NCBI GenBank assembly: GCA_947454145.1
Contig: CANGIW010000005.1
Location: 1-42,726, forward strand
Direction: 5' to 3'
Origin: Rickettsiales bacterium
GTDB lineage: Bacteria > Pseudomonadota > Alphaproteobacteria > Rickettsiales > Rickettsiaceae
DNA length: 42,726 nucleotides
Shown: positions 1-10,632 of the stretch, piece after piece
Layout: the number at the start of each line of letters is the position of its first letter
How positions within the stretch are numbered: the stretch's first letter is position 1
The notes under the pieces: model-generated
The model's database searches: none
What the model saw: the letters and a program-made list of their open reading frames with translations, nothing else
Told to the model about the DNA's origin: nothing
Position numbers and translations under genes: made by a program

Positions 1-520
<520 letters not shown>

Positions 521-961
521 ATGTTATTTGCTGAGTATTATGAAATTATAAAAGCGATTCATATAGTTGCTGTTATCAGCTGGATGGCTGGCATGTTATA
601 TTTACCAAGGATTTTTGTGTACCATTCTATGGTGAATGCAAGCAGTGAAACTTACCAAATATTTAAAATAATGGAAAGGCGTTTGATGACATTTATCATG
701 AACCCAGCAATCATTGTGGTGTATATAACAGGGGTTATTAATGCTAGTGTTTACGGAATTGAAGCTCTTGGAATTTGGTTTCATATTAAAATGGGTGCAG
801 TGTTAATTTTAACATTAATGCACGGTTTGTTTGCTGTTTGGCGCAAAGCTTTTGCAAAAAATCAAAATGTTTTTTCATCCACATTTTATAGGGTAATTAA
901 CGAGGTGCCAACTGTTATGATGATAATAGCTGTATTTATGGTTGTTTTAAAACCTTATTAA
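521..961 (+). CDS. hemJ: Protoporphyrinogen IX oxidase, HemJ type
   Basis: At 146 residues this is a typical length for HemJ, the membrane enzyme that oxidises protoporphyrinogen IX to protoporphyrin IX in the penultimate step of haem synthesis in bacteria lacking HemG and HemY-type oxidases. Four hydrophobic helices are visible, at about 8-28, 56-76, 83-104 and 124-143. His14 in AIHIVAVISW, Arg30 in YLPRIFVYH, Lys90 in FHIKMG and His101 match the conserved polar positions of the family, including the proposed haem-ligand histidine and the conserved lysine. It is the first of two plus-strand genes, 113 bases before mnmG. hemD, another haem gene, lies at 18474-19199. Confidence 0.9.
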   Translation: MLFAEYYEIIKAIHIVAVISWMAGMLYLPRIFVYHSMVNASSETYQIFKIMERRLMTFIMNPAIIVVYITGVINASVYGIEALGIWFHIKMGAVLILTLMHGLFAVWRKAFAKNQNVFSSTFYRVINEVPTVMMIIAVFMVVLKPY

Positions 962-1074
962 ATTAAGCAGCATTTTTTCTAAAACCCCCAAGATTTGTAA
1001 ATCTATTAATGCTATTTTTATGAAATAGAGTTATAATATCCATCAAATTTCATATAAATTATTATCAATTTACA

Positions 1075-2940
1075 ATGCAAAATAAATTTGATCTTATTGT
1101 GATAGGCTCAGGCCATGCTGGTTGCGAAGCTGCTGCAGTTGCTGCCAGAATGGGAGTTAACACGTGCCTGATTACTTTAAAAATAGAAAATTTAGGTACT
1201 ATGTCTTGCAATCCTTCTATTGGTGGCATAGGCAAGGGTACTATAGTAAAAGAAGTTGATGCATTCGATGGTATTATGCCAGTTGCAGCAGACATGTCTG
1301 GTATACATTTTAAATATCTCAATGAAAATAAGGGACCTGCTGTTTGGGGCCCAAGATGTCAAGCAGATAGATCTTTGTATAGAAACGCCGTTGCATCAAT
1401 CTTATTGAATTACCCTAATTTAACAGTAATATTTGCTAGTGTAGAAGAATTGTTAATTAAAGATTATATAGTTTATGGTGTTAAATTGTCAGACGGAGTA
1501 GTTATAACTGCATCAAAAATTATTTTAGCTACTGGTACTTTTTTATCTGGACTCATTCATATAGGAAAAAAGACATTTCCAGCTGGTAGAATGGGAGAAA
1601 GTGCAAGCTACGGACTTTCTGGAAGCTTAAAATCTATAGGTTTTGATTTAAAAAGACTTAAAACTGGCACACCGTGTAGAATTTTACGTAAATCAATCAA
1701 TTATAGTCTTCTAGAAGAACAAGAAGGGGATAAATTTCCACGAGCCTTTTCTGCGTTAACGAAGAAAATATCCACGCCTCAAATTAGCTGTCATATAACT
1801 CGTACTAACGAAAAAACGCATGAAATTATACAAAATAATATTCATCTTTCTGCTATGTATTCAGGACAAATTGAGGGAGTTGGCCCCCGATATTGTCCCT
1901 CTATAGAAGATAAAATAGTTAAATTTTCTAGTAAAAACAGCCATCAAATTTTTTTAGAACCAGAAGGTTTAACACAAGACTTGGTATATCCAAATGGTAT
2001 ATCAACCTCTTTACCAGAAGATGTGCAATTAGAATTCTTGCATACTATTTTAGGTTTAGAAAATGCCGAAATGGTGCAACCTGCTTACGCTATAGAATAT
2101 GATTTTGTAGACCCAAAAACTGAACTGAAACACACTTTGGAAACTCTTAAAATTAAGGGGTTATATTTTGCAGGTCAAATTAACGGTACAACTGGATATG
2201 AGGAAGCTGCGGGCCAAGGTATAGTTGCCGGAATTAATGCCGCTTTATCTATTCAAGAAAAAGAACCATTTATATTAGATCGCTCTTCTTCTTATATAGG
2301 TGTTATGATTGATGATTTATTACGTCATGGTGTTTTAGAACCATACCGCATGTTTACCTCTAGGTCTGAATATCGAATTAGCTTAAGAGTCGATAATGCT
2401 GATGCTAGATTATGTCCAAAAGCTATTTCAATAGGGTCTTTACGAAAAGAAAGAAAAAAAATATTTGAAGATAAACAAGAAAAATTAAATAAGACTAGAG
2501 ATAATTTAAATGCGAGTATATTTTCACCGCATGATTTAGCAAAATTAGATATAGAAATTACACAAGATGGTCTGAAACGTAGTGTTTTTCAACTTTTAGC
2601 CCTACCTAATGTGGATAGTGAAAAATTGTTAGAAAAATTAAATATAAAAAACAATACGGAAAAAGAAATTATAGATTTGCTAAAGATAGAATCTCATTAT
2701 GCACCTTATTTAAAAAAACAAGACGAAGATATAAAATTATTCAAAGAAGAATTTGGTCTTGTTATACCAAATGAATTAGATTTTAGCAAAATTCGTGGTC
2801 TTTCAATTGAAGTTAGAGAAAAACTAAAAAAAAATAGACCTAGAAATTTAAATGACTTAAAACAAATGGCTGGCATTACACCATCAGCAATCATTAATAT
2901 TTTAATGCACTTAAAAGCTAAATCTAAGCATCAAGGATAA
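1075..2940 (+). CDS. mnmG: tRNA uridine-5-carboxymethylaminomethyl modification enzyme MnmG (GidA)
   Basis: MnmG is an FAD protein that, with MnmE, installs the carboxymethylaminomethyl group on the wobble uridine of certain tRNAs. The 621-residue length fits the family. The Rossmann FAD motif is GSGHAGCE (11-18). [11 protein letters not shown] begins at Cys45. A further FAD/NADH-binding stretch [15 protein letters not shown] lies near 372-386, and the C-terminal helical domain that binds MnmE ends in [19 protein letters not shown]. In Rickettsia and many bacteria rsmG-parA-parB follow. Here the next gene is a convergent sensor kinase whose 3' end overlaps by 17 bases, so local order has been rearranged. 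Confidence 0.97.
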   Translation: MQNKFDLIVIGSGHAGCEAAAVAARMGVNTCLITLKIENLGTMSCNPSIGGIGKGTIVKEVDAFDGIMPVAADMSGIHFKYLNENKGPAVWGPRCQADRSLYRNAVASILLNYPNLTVIFASVEELLIKDYIVYGVKLSDGVVITASKIILATGTFLSGLIHIGKKTFPAGRMGESASYGLSGSLKSIGFDLKRLKTGTPCRILRKSINYSLLEEQEGDKFPRAFSALTKKISTPQISCHITRTNEKTHEIIQNNIHLSAMYSGQIEGVGPRYCPSIEDKIVKFSSKNSHQIFLEPEGLTQDLVYPNGISTSLPEDVQLEFLHTILGLENAEMVQPAYAIEYDFVDPKTELKHTLETLKIKGLYFAGQINGTTGYEEAAGQGIVAGINAALSIQEKEPFILDRSSSYIGVMIDDLLRHGVLEPYRMFTSRSEYRISLRVDNADARLCPKAISIGSLRKERKKIFEDKQEKLNKTRDNLNASIFSPHDLAKLDIEITQDGLKRSVFQLLALPNVDSEKLLEKLNIKNNTEKEIIDLLKIESHYAPYLKKQDEDIKLFKEEFGLVIPNELDFSKIRGLSIEVREKLKKNRPRNLNDLKQMAGITPSAIINILMHLKAKSKHQG

Positions 2941-4540
2941 TAGGTAAGGTTATTTTTATCTCTGTTCCCAAGCCTACTGTGCTTTTTATATTGATTGAGC
3001 CAGAATGAGCTTGAGTTAGGATTTTTACTATTTTAAAACCAATGCCGTAAGATTCTAAACCTTGCTCATATTTATTTGTATTAACCACTTCATTTATCAG
3101 GCTTGCTATTTCTTCCTGCTCCATCCCAAAACCTTTGTCAATAACGGAAACAGAGAAATATTTTTCATTTTCTATTCTTGCATTTATAGTTATTTCCGAT
3201 TTTGTAGGAGAAAATTTCATAGCGTTACTTATAAGATTATTCAAAATTTGTAACATTCGTTTTTTGTCACAAAAAATTGAAGGAAAATTCTGGGCTATGT
3301 TACTTATCCCCTTCACATCCAAATGCTTATAGCGAATATTATTTATGCTTATAGATTTTAGTGTTATTTCTTGTAAACTACATAATTCTTTATTCAGCTT
3401 GAATTTATTTTGTAATAGGAGGCTTTCATCCAAAATATCGTCAACAAACTCGATAATCAAGTTGGAGTTTTCTAATATACTATCGATGTAATAGTTGTAA
3501 TCTTTAAACTCTTGACCCAAAGTTCTTTTCTGCATTAAATCAGCAGACATAGTTATACAACTTAATGGAGATTTAATCTCATGTGCAACAAAATTTAAAA
3601 ATTCACTTTTAACTTGATTTGCTTTTTTTGCTATCTCATATGATTTGGTTAATTTGCTCTTTAGCATAAAATCTCTAAAAATCAGCAACACTAATAAAAT
3701 AACACCGATTAAACCAACTATGATTTCTAGAACTCTAACCAATAAAACCTGCAAACTATTAGCTAATATCTGATATGTGTCGGCCATAACCATTATTGCG
3801 ACATTAGGGATTTTAGACATTTTACGTAGAAAATAATTTTCTCCAGAAAATTGATATAATTTGCTCTTTAGTTGATAATTTTTGTCAAAAAATTTTTTAA
3901 AAATGATTGGATCTATTGTTTTAAACCAGTCTAAATTAGTTACTGATATAAGATTTTGTCGATTATCTAATACTGCAAAATTAAAATTTCTAATAAATTC
4001 TCCACTAGATTTTGAAATAGAAGCAGAATTCTGTAATGTTTTATTTACATCTAGCAAAAATATTATTTTATAATCTTTTGAGTTATCGTTTGAGGTAGCT
4101 AAAATTCTATTACCTATATCAGAGCCGTAATACCAATTAACATCATCCAATTTAATTTTATTCAAATTTGTAAGGCCTTTAGTTAGATATTTAGTTAAAA
4201 CAACATCATCAAAATTTTTTGTTTTGGTTATAATTTCTTTGTTTTTATTAATAATAGCTATCTCGATTTCGTTATTCAGAGGAGCTTCTCTTAGAAGTTT
4301 AGATGGGTCTTTAGTGAAAGAAATATTGTGCGTTATATATTTAATATGATCTTCTGCATTCATAGCCATATTAGTAAGCTGCAATTCTAATTCTATGGTT
4401 TTATGTTGTAATATATGTAAGATGCTTCCTTTTTGATTTTGAAAAGTTAGATTCAACTTACAAAGCGTAAAAATAACCGTGGTAATTACTATAATTATAG
4501 AGATAATTAAAAATTCATGTTTATTTTCTAAAATTTTCAT
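2924..4540 (-). CDS. Membrane-bound sensor histidine kinase, orphan
   Basis: At 538 residues, it has membrane helices at about 10-29 and 266-288 enclosing an extracytoplasmic sensor region of about 235 residues. The cytoplasmic part has an H-box [11 protein letters not shown] with His320 as the predicted phosphorylated residue, an N-box [12 protein letters not shown], a G1 box DKGFGM and a G2 region [11 protein letters not shown]. All key kinase residues are present. No response regulator lies next to it; the gene sits 36 bases after cysS on the same strand, as the last gene of an ABC exporter-cysS-kinase run. Rickettsiales keep only a few two-component systems, with PleC, CckA and NtrY among the known kinases. 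Which one this is cannot be decided from the sequence alone. Confidence 0.88.
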   Translation of the reverse strand: MKILENKHEFLIISIIIVITTVIFTLCKLNLTFQNQKGSILHILQHKTIELELQLTNMAMNAEDHIKYITHNISFTKDPSKLLREAPLNNEIEIAIINKNKEIITKTKNFDDVVLTKYLTKGLTNLNKIKLDDVNWYYGSDIGNRILATSNDNSKDYKIIFLLDVNKTLQNSASISKSSGEFIRNFNFAVLDNRQNLISVTNLDWFKTIDPIIFKKFFDKNYQLKSKLYQFSGENYFLRKMSKIPNVAIMVMADTYQILANSLQVLLVRVLEIIVGLIGVILLVLLIFRDFMLKSKLTKSYEIAKKANQVKSEFLNFVAHEIKSPLSCITMSADLMQKRTLGQEFKDYNYYIDSILENSNLIIEFVDDILDESLLLQNKFKLNKELCSLQEITLKSISINNIRYKHLDVKGISNIAQNFPSIFCDKKRMLQILNNLISNAMKFSPTKSEITINARIENEKYFSVSVIDKGFGMEQEEIASLINEVVNTNKYEQGLESYGIGFKIVKILTQAHSGSINIKSTVGLGTEIKITLPIILDA

Positions 4541-4576
4541 AAAAAATATCTTTCTTTAATATAACTCCTAATTTTG

Positions 4577-5977
4577 TTATAATTTACGCCATACACAGCT
4601 ACCGTCAGGTTTGTCTTCAACTACTATACCAATCTTTGTTAATTGGATACGGATTTCATCGGCTGTAATCCAATTTTTTTCCTCTTTTGCAACTAATCTT
4701 TTATGAATTAATTTTTTTACCTCTTCATCATTTTCAACATAAAAATATTCTTCAGGACTTAGGGTCAATAACCCAAGTAAATTGCCGCATTGTTTTAGTA
4801 ATTTAAGATCTTTTTCTATAGCTTTATTACTAGTATGTTTTTTGTTAATTTCTTTGGCTAACTTTAAAATAAATGCTAATGCTTGGGGTGTATTCATATT
4901 ATCTTCTAATGCTTCCCTAAATTCAGTGGGTAGTGTTGAGTAATAATTATTAGACGGTTCAAGCTGAATTTTTTCAACACTAAAACTTAAAGTTCTATAT
5001 AAATAATCTATAGATAATTTTGCGTCTTCAATATTTTTAGTGCTGTAATCAATTGGTTTATGATAATTAGCTGATATTAGAAAATATCTAACTACTTCTC
5101 CAGAAATACCTTTATCCCTCATTTCTTTTACAGTAATAAAGTTACCTAAAGATTTACTCATTTTTTGTTTATTTACAGTCAGAGTTCCGTTATGAACCCA
5201 ATATTTAGCAAACTGGCTATCTTTAAAGGCACATTTAGCTTGAGCTATTTCGTTGGTATGATGGGGGAATATAAGATCTATACCACCGCCGTGGATATCA
5301 AAATTGCTCCCTAAATGCTTGTTGCTCATAGCAACACATTCTATATGCCAGCCTGGCCTACCTTGACCCCAAGGACTATCGAATAATGATGATTCTAAAT
5401 CCTCGTCTTCTTTAGCTTTCCACAAAGCAAAATCATGACTTTGAATTTTGTCCTGCAAATTTTCTATACGAACACTATCTAGCAAATGATCAAGATTTTT
5501 ATTTGCTAATTGGCCATAGTCTGTAAATTTTTCTACTGAAAAATAAACATTTTTTTCTTTTGTAACATATGCATATTTTTCATCTATTAGTTTTTCAATG
5601 ATTTTTATCATATCAGATATATGCTCTGTAGCTTTTGGCTCTATTGTTGGTTTTAAGCATCCTAGATATGCTACGTCTGCATTAAAATTTTGAATCATCG
5701 AGCTAGTTAATTCACCTATAGTGATATTTTGTTCTTTTGCTCTTTGGTTTATTTTGTCATCTACATCTGTTAAATTTCTAACGTATATAACTTTGTCTTG
5801 CTCATAAATTCCACAAAGAATTCTATATAAAATATCATACACCACAGCAGCACGAGCATTACCTATATGAATATAGTCATAAACAGTGGGTCCACAGACA
5901 TATATTTTTACTTTTGTAGAATCATGGGGTAAAAAAGCTTCAGTTTTATTACTTAAGCTATTGTAAAGATTTAGCAT
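4577..5977 (-). CDS. cysS: Cysteinyl-tRNA synthetase
   Basis: This class I synthetase charges tRNA-Cys in the cytoplasm. Its 466 residues match the bacterial norm. The HIGH-type motif appears as [16 protein letters not shown] near residue 35, with the first zinc cysteine in CGPTVYD. Further zinc and active-site residues are seen in WHIECVAMS and [18 protein letters not shown]. The catalytic loop KMSKSLGNF is intact. The C-terminal helical domain ends in [11 protein letters not shown]. It lies 33 bases after the ABC exporter and 36 before the kinase, so co-transcription is likely. Confidence 0.97.
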   Translation of the reverse strand: MLNLYNSLSNKTEAFLPHDSTKVKIYVCGPTVYDYIHIGNARAAVVYDILYRILCGIYEQDKVIYVRNLTDVDDKINQRAKEQNITIGELTSSMIQNFNADVAYLGCLKPTIEPKATEHISDMIKIIEKLIDEKYAYVTKEKNVYFSVEKFTDYGQLANKNLDHLLDSVRIENLQDKIQSHDFALWKAKEDEDLESSLFDSPWGQGRPGWHIECVAMSNKHLGSNFDIHGGGIDLIFPHHTNEIAQAKCAFKDSQFAKYWVHNGTLTVNKQKMSKSLGNFITVKEMRDKGISGEVVRYFLISANYHKPIDYSTKNIEDAKLSIDYLYRTLSFSVEKIQLEPSNNYYSTLPTEFREALEDNMNTPQALAFILKLAKEINKKHTSNKAIEKDLKLLKQCGNLLGLLTLSPEEYFYVENDEEVKKLIHKRLVAKEEKNWITADEIRIQLTKIGIVVEDKPDGSCVWRKL

Positions 5978-6010
5978 AATATATGGGTCAATTTTTGTTG
6001 AAAGTTATTT

Positions 6011-7717
6011 TTATATGTTATTAGCGTAAAGCTCACAAGATTTTAATAATATCTCATGACTTCCTTGAGCAAGAACTCTGCCTTTATCTAGAACAATAAT
6101 ATTGTCAGCATCTTTGATACTTTTTATTCTATGTGCAATATAGATAACTGTTTTGCCTTTAGTATATATTTTTATATTATCCAATATTTTTTGCTCCATA
6201 GCTAAATTCATAGCACTCGTGGCTTCGTCAAATATAATAATTCTACTATTTGACGCAAGAGCTCGTGCTATAGATATTCTTTGCTTTTGTCCGCCAGAAA
6301 GAAAATCTGCCTTATTGTTTAAAACTGTATCTAGCTTATCTGGTAAATTTACTAATATTTCATCAACAAATGTTATTTTTAATATTTCATCTAATTTATC
6401 ATCTGTAATATCAGTATTTGCAAATGTTATATTCTTGCGTAGGCTAATAGAAAAAAGCATAGGATCTTGAGGAACATAAGCAATTATTTTAGGCATAACT
6501 TCATCACCAATGTCATTGACCGAAATATTACCAATATTAACAATACCATTTTGTTCTGTTGGATAAAATCCTAAAATAGTTTTCACTAAGCTGCTTTTCC
6601 CGCTACCAGATGGTCCAATTATAACAACAAATGACCCTTCTGGGATATTTAAGTTTATATCTTGTAAAATTTTATTTTCTTGTCCTAAAGTTAAATTAAG
6701 GTTTTCAATATTAATATCAAATCTTTCAATCATTTTGTTGGATTTAGATATGGGGTTTTCTTCGTAATGAATTAAAGCAAATAATTTATCCAATTCTACA
6801 TTTTGTATGAATAAATTAGATAAAGGCTCTAAAAGACCAATTATACTAGTAGACATAATTAATGCGTAGAAAATAAAAGAAATTAAAGCGCCAGGAGCTA
6901 ATTGTTTGCTTATCACCTCCATTCCACCTAGCCATATTATGGCAATCATTAAATTTAAAGATCCTGCAATTATAACCGTAAAAAATATAGAACGATATCT
7001 ATGTTTTAAACTACTTATCGATATAAATTCTTGACTGATTAAATTAAACTCATCTATTAGTCTATTGTTTTGTCTGAAAGCTTTTACCAATTTATAATTA
7101 GTAAAACTTTCCTCCATTCTGCTGAATAATTTATTTGCTAGATTTTGAAATGTTATATTATAATTTTTTAAGATTTTTCGAAGTATAGAAATAGGTATCA
7201 ATAATAAAGTTATCAACAAAAAGAAACAAGATGCTAGTTTTGTGTTTTGATAAAACATCATTACTATACTGATCAAAGACAGTAAAATATTTCTAAGCAA
7301 GTAAGAAAATATATTGGTAATAAATTGTTCCAAAATTTTCATACCTGAATTAATGTTATCTAAAATATCTGTAATCTTATTAGTCTCAAAAAAAGTGATG
7401 TTCTTTGACATTAAATTTCTGTATATTTCTCCTCTTAAAGAACTAGTGATAGATTCATTTACTATTCCTAGATTATAAGATCTTATATAGCTAGCAGCTG
7501 AGAAAATTAATACACATAATAACGCGTACATAGCATAAATATTAATAGCTGTAACATTTTTATTACTTATAGCAAGGTCAATAAATTTTTGTACTATTTT
7601 ACCTAAGCATAAAATAGATAAGCTAATTATAATTACAGCAACAACTGTAATAGCTATATTTTTGCTATATTTACGTAATTGGGGTTTTAACTGTAAGAAG
7701 AATTTTGTTATAATCAT
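6011..7717 (-). CDS. ABC exporter half-transporter (fused membrane and ATPase domains)
   Basis: This is an MsbA/LapB-like exporter half that should work as a homodimer in the inner membrane. Six membrane helices fill the N-terminal half. In numbering from the upstream ATG at 7759, the ATPase domain shows Walker A GPSGSGKS (382-389), Q-loop Gln431, signature LSGGQ (487-491), Walker B IIIFDE (507-512) and switch His543. The D-loop, usually SALD, reads SAMN, so the aspartate is replaced. I prefer the start at 7717 (MIITKFFLQL) because a purine-rich AAGAG lies upstream; the ATG at 7759 would add 14 residues. Substrate unknown; lipid or peptide export is possible. Confidence 0.85.
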   Translation of the reverse strand: MIITKFFLQLKPQLRKYSKNIAITVVAVIIISLSILCLGKIVQKFIDLAISNKNVTAINIYAMYALLCVLIFSAASYIRSYNLGIVNESITSSLRGEIYRNLMSKNITFFETNKITDILDNINSGMKILEQFITNIFSYLLRNILLSLISIVMMFYQNTKLASCFFLLITLLLIPISILRKILKNYNITFQNLANKLFSRMEESFTNYKLVKAFRQNNRLIDEFNLISQEFISISSLKHRYRSIFFTVIIAGSLNLMIAIIWLGGMEVISKQLAPGALISFIFYALIMSTSIIGLLEPLSNLFIQNVELDKLFALIHYEENPISKSNKMIERFDINIENLNLTLGQENKILQDINLNIPEGSFVVIIGPSGSGKSSLVKTILGFYPTEQNGIVNIGNISVNDIGDEVMPKIIAYVPQDPMLFSISLRKNITFANTDITDDKLDEILKITFVDEILVNLPDKLDTVLNNKADFLSGGQKQRISIARALASNSRIIIFDEATSAMNLAMEQKILDNIKIYTKGKTVIYIAHRIKSIKDADNIIVLDKGRVLAQGSHEILLKSCELYANNI

Positions 7718-7831
7718 TTTAATTATTACTCTTAACTTGGTGAAGGAAATTAAGATCATTTTATCATTTTGAAGAACTAAGTGCTATATATTTTACCTTA
7801 TAACCCTATAAAAAGAGCAAATCGATAAATT

Positions 7832-9643
7832 ATGTCAGTTGGCAGAGAGTTGTTACAGCAAAAATTACCAGAAATACCTGAATTACCGGGTGTTTATCAG
7901 ATGTTTGACGATATTAGTAAGATTTTATATATAGGAAAAGCTAAAAATTTACGTAAACGTCTGGCTAATTATACAAGGCAAGATTTACCTCTGCGTACAG
8001 CTAGAATGGTTTTTTTAATTCAAAAATTAGAATATATCATTACAAGAAATGCTTCAGAAGCTTTACTTTTAGAGGCGAGTTTAATAAAAAAAATGCAGCC
8101 AAGATTTAATGTTTTGTTGAAAGACGATAAATCTTTTCCATATATTAAAATAGATTTAGAGAATGAATTTCCTAAAATTTCAAAATATAGGGGTAAAGTT
8201 ACAAATTCCTCTTTATTATATGGACCATTTTCTACATCAGGTGACGTAGATATAGCTATTAGTGAGTTACAAAAAATATTTTTACTTCGAACTTGTAGTG
8301 ATTATTATTTTGCTACACGTAAAAGACCCTGCTTACTTTACCAAATAAAAAAATGTAGTGGTCCTTGTACTGCTAAGATTGATAAAGAAGACTACACTGC
8401 TTTGGTAAACCAAGCTAAGAATTTTTTATCCGGCAAAATAGGATTGGTTCAATCTCAGCTTTCAAAACAAATGCAGCATTATAGTGACGAACTAGAATTC
8501 GAGCGTGCTGCAGAAATAAGAGATAGAATAAAAGCTCTTAGTATAATACAAAGCAGAAGTAGTCATTTAAACAGCAATATAAAAGATGCTGACGTGATTG
8601 TTGCATTAGAGCAGAATGGACAATATTGCGTTCAAATTATATTTTATAGAGCCGGGCAATATTACGGATATAAAAGCTATTTTCCTCAAAATACAGAAGG
8701 AGTCAATTACGACGAGGTGTTGAGTAATTTTTTAGGGCTTTTTTATCAAAATCATGTACCAGCAGAAACTATAATTTTAGAAAAAATGATAGAAGATATA
8801 GATGTTATAGTTGTTGCCTTAAATATGCTTCATCATATTGATGTTAAAATTATTATAAATGATGGAAGAAAATATACCGATATACTTAATAATGCCTTGC
8901 AAAATGCAAAAGTAGCTCTTGATAATAAATTAAAATTTTTTCTACAAAACAAAGAAATTTTAGAAGAAATACAAAAATTATTTGATCTGGAAAAATTACC
9001 AACAAGAATTGAAATATATGATAATAGCCATATTATGGGTCAATATGGGGTAGGGGTTATGGTAGTAAGTACTCAAGATGGTTTTGCCAAAGATCAATAT
9101 CGTAGTTACAATATTAAGTCTACAGTAGGGAAGCATGGTGGAGATGATTATCAAATGTTAAGAGAAATGCTATCTCGTCGCTTGAGTAAATTAGATGATA
9201 ATAATAAGCCAGATTTGATTATTATAGATGGTGGCAAGGGCCATATGTCAACAGCATTAGAGGTAATAGAAAAAATTGCTCCAGATATACAATTTGTTTG
9301 TATGGCAAAAGGTGTAGACAGAAATGCGGGCAAAGAATTTTTTCATATACCCAACAAAGAACCATTTACTCTTGATAAACACACAAAATTAATGAAATAT
9401 TTGCAAATACTTCGTGATGAAGCCCATAATTTTGCTATAACAACACATAGAAAAAAGAGAATAAAAGCCATCTCGTTTTCCTCTTTAGATGATATAGAAA
9501 ATATTGGCATGAAAAGAAAAAATTTATTATTAAAAAATTTTGGATCTTTAGATGCTATAAAACAAGCAACACTAGAGCAAATAAATAATATCAGCGGGAT
9601 AGGAACAAAAATTGCAAAGCAAATTTATGATTCCTTGAGGTGA
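7832..9643 (+). CDS. uvrC: Excinuclease ABC subunit C
   Basis: UvrC makes both incisions around a DNA lesion in nucleotide excision repair after UvrA and UvrB have located it. The 603 residues match the normal length. Domains in order: a GIY-YIG nuclease (PGVYQMF ... ILYIGKAKNLRKR, about 18-47); a cysteine cluster with spacing C-x11-C-x7-C-x3-C (TCSDYY ... KRPC ... KKCSGPC, about 153-178), which matches the iron-sulfur ligands described for E. coli UvrC; a UVR motif (LEFERAAEIRDRIKAL) that contacts UvrB; the RNase H-like second nuclease domain (IEIYDNSHIMGQYGVGVMVV); and a C-terminal helix-hairpin-helix (INNISGIGTKIAKQIYDSL). It is transcribed away from the ABC exporter gene. Confidence 0.97.
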   Translation: MSVGRELLQQKLPEIPELPGVYQMFDDISKILYIGKAKNLRKRLANYTRQDLPLRTARMVFLIQKLEYIITRNASEALLLEASLIKKMQPRFNVLLKDDKSFPYIKIDLENEFPKISKYRGKVTNSSLLYGPFSTSGDVDIAISELQKIFLLRTCSDYYFATRKRPCLLYQIKKCSGPCTAKIDKEDYTALVNQAKNFLSGKIGLVQSQLSKQMQHYSDELEFERAAEIRDRIKALSIIQSRSSHLNSNIKDADVIVALEQNGQYCVQIIFYRAGQYYGYKSYFPQNTEGVNYDEVLSNFLGLFYQNHVPAETIILEKMIEDIDVIVVALNMLHHIDVKIIINDGRKYTDILNNALQNAKVALDNKLKFFLQNKEILEEIQKLFDLEKLPTRIEIYDNSHIMGQYGVGVMVVSTQDGFAKDQYRSYNIKSTVGKHGGDDYQMLREMLSRRLSKLDDNNKPDLIIIDGGKGHMSTALEVIEKIAPDIQFVCMAKGVDRNAGKEFFHIPNKEPFTLDKHTKLMKYLQILRDEAHNFAITTHRKKRIKAISFSSLDDIENIGMKRKNLLLKNFGSLDAIKQATLEQINNISGIGTKIAKQIYDSLR

Positions 9644-9803
9644 GAGTAATATTACAATTTTTATATACTATATCTATCTAATATAAGACTTATATCTAAC
9701 TCAACTTAAAGTTACTATAGCTCTAAATTGTATCTTATTTTCATTTGGGGGTAGTTTGTTGCCTATTAATTTTGCAAATTTAAATTTTAACATGATATAA
9801 GAG

Positions 9804-10631
9804 TTATAATAATTTATGTTCTTGAATAAAATTCTTTATGATAAGTACATCATACCAAGTAGACTTTTTTTGAGAACTTTGTCTTAAAAGATAGGCAGGA
9901 TGAAAAATTGCCGTAGCTTTTATTGGTTCAGACAAATATTGATTGGTATATTCAAAAAAATTACGCCGCATTTTACTAATTTGAAAATCTTTTCCAAGTA
10001 AACTGCTACCTGCGGTGCTGCCTACTAAAATAATAAGTTTAGGTTGTATAAGAGCTATATGCCTTTCAACAAAAGGTTTGCATGCAGCTATTTCCGCATC
10101 AGTGGGTTTTCTATTATCTGGTGGCCGCCAAAATACTGTATTAGATATGTAAACATTTGTTGCTCTAGTCAAACCAATAGAGCTAATAATATTATCTAAT
10201 AATTTACCACTTTCACCGCAGAAGGGTATACCAAGCTCATCTTCTGTTGCTCCTGGTGCTTCCCCAATTAACATTATATTAGAATTAGGGTTGCCATCAG
10301 AAATTACTGTATTGATTGAGTTTTTCTTTAACTCACAACCTTCAAATGCTCTAATTTCCTCAATTAGTACTGATAATTGAGATATATTTTTTGAATTTTG
10401 AGGCTTTTGTTCAACATGTTTAATGATAGCGCACCCAATATTTTCAGATGTTGTTGCTTTAGTATTTGTAGCAGCATTGGGTTTTTTCTTGTAAGGATTA
10501 GTGTCTAAAGCTAATTTAATGTCATTAGCTGCAAAAAAATTCATAACATCCAAAGCTGATGCATTGTATTTATTTTTGGAATGTATTTTTTTTTCTTCAA
10601 ACGAAGGGACCTTGTCTTCAGTAAAACTCAT
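9804..10631 (-). CDS. Uracil-DNA glycosylase, family 4-like
   Basis: The product should remove uracil from DNA to start base excision repair. Of its 275 residues, the first 80 or so are low-complexity and variable. Motif A is GEAPGATED (123-131), followed by GIPFCGESGKLLD, and motif B is HPAYLLR (244-250). Family 4 enzymes such as the Thermus one bind an iron-sulfur cluster with four cysteines. Here only Cys99 and Cys184 occupy those positions; the partner of Cys99 is Lys102 and the third ligand is Trp168 (FWRPP). From memory, alphaproteobacterial relatives share this change. Its ATG begins one base after the leuS stop, so the two are probably one transcript. Confidence 0.85.
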   Translation of the reverse strand: MSFTEDKVPSFEEKKIHSKNKYNASALDVMNFFAANDIKLALDTNPYKKKPNAATNTKATTSENIGCAIIKHVEQKPQNSKNISQLSVLIEEIRAFEGCELKKNSINTVISDGNPNSNIMLIGEAPGATEDELGIPFCGESGKLLDNIISSIGLTRATNVYISNTVFWRPPDNRKPTDAEIAACKPFVERHIALIQPKLIILVGSTAGSSLLGKDFQISKMRRNFFEYTNQYLSEPIKATAIFHPAYLLRQSSQKKSTWYDVLIIKNFIQEHKLL

Positions 10632-10632
10632 T

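Noticed and set aside
6153-6470. 105-codon plus-strand frame opposite the ABC exporter
   Set aside because: It lies antisense to the conserved ATPase domain and its composition follows the complement of that domain; a shadow frame.
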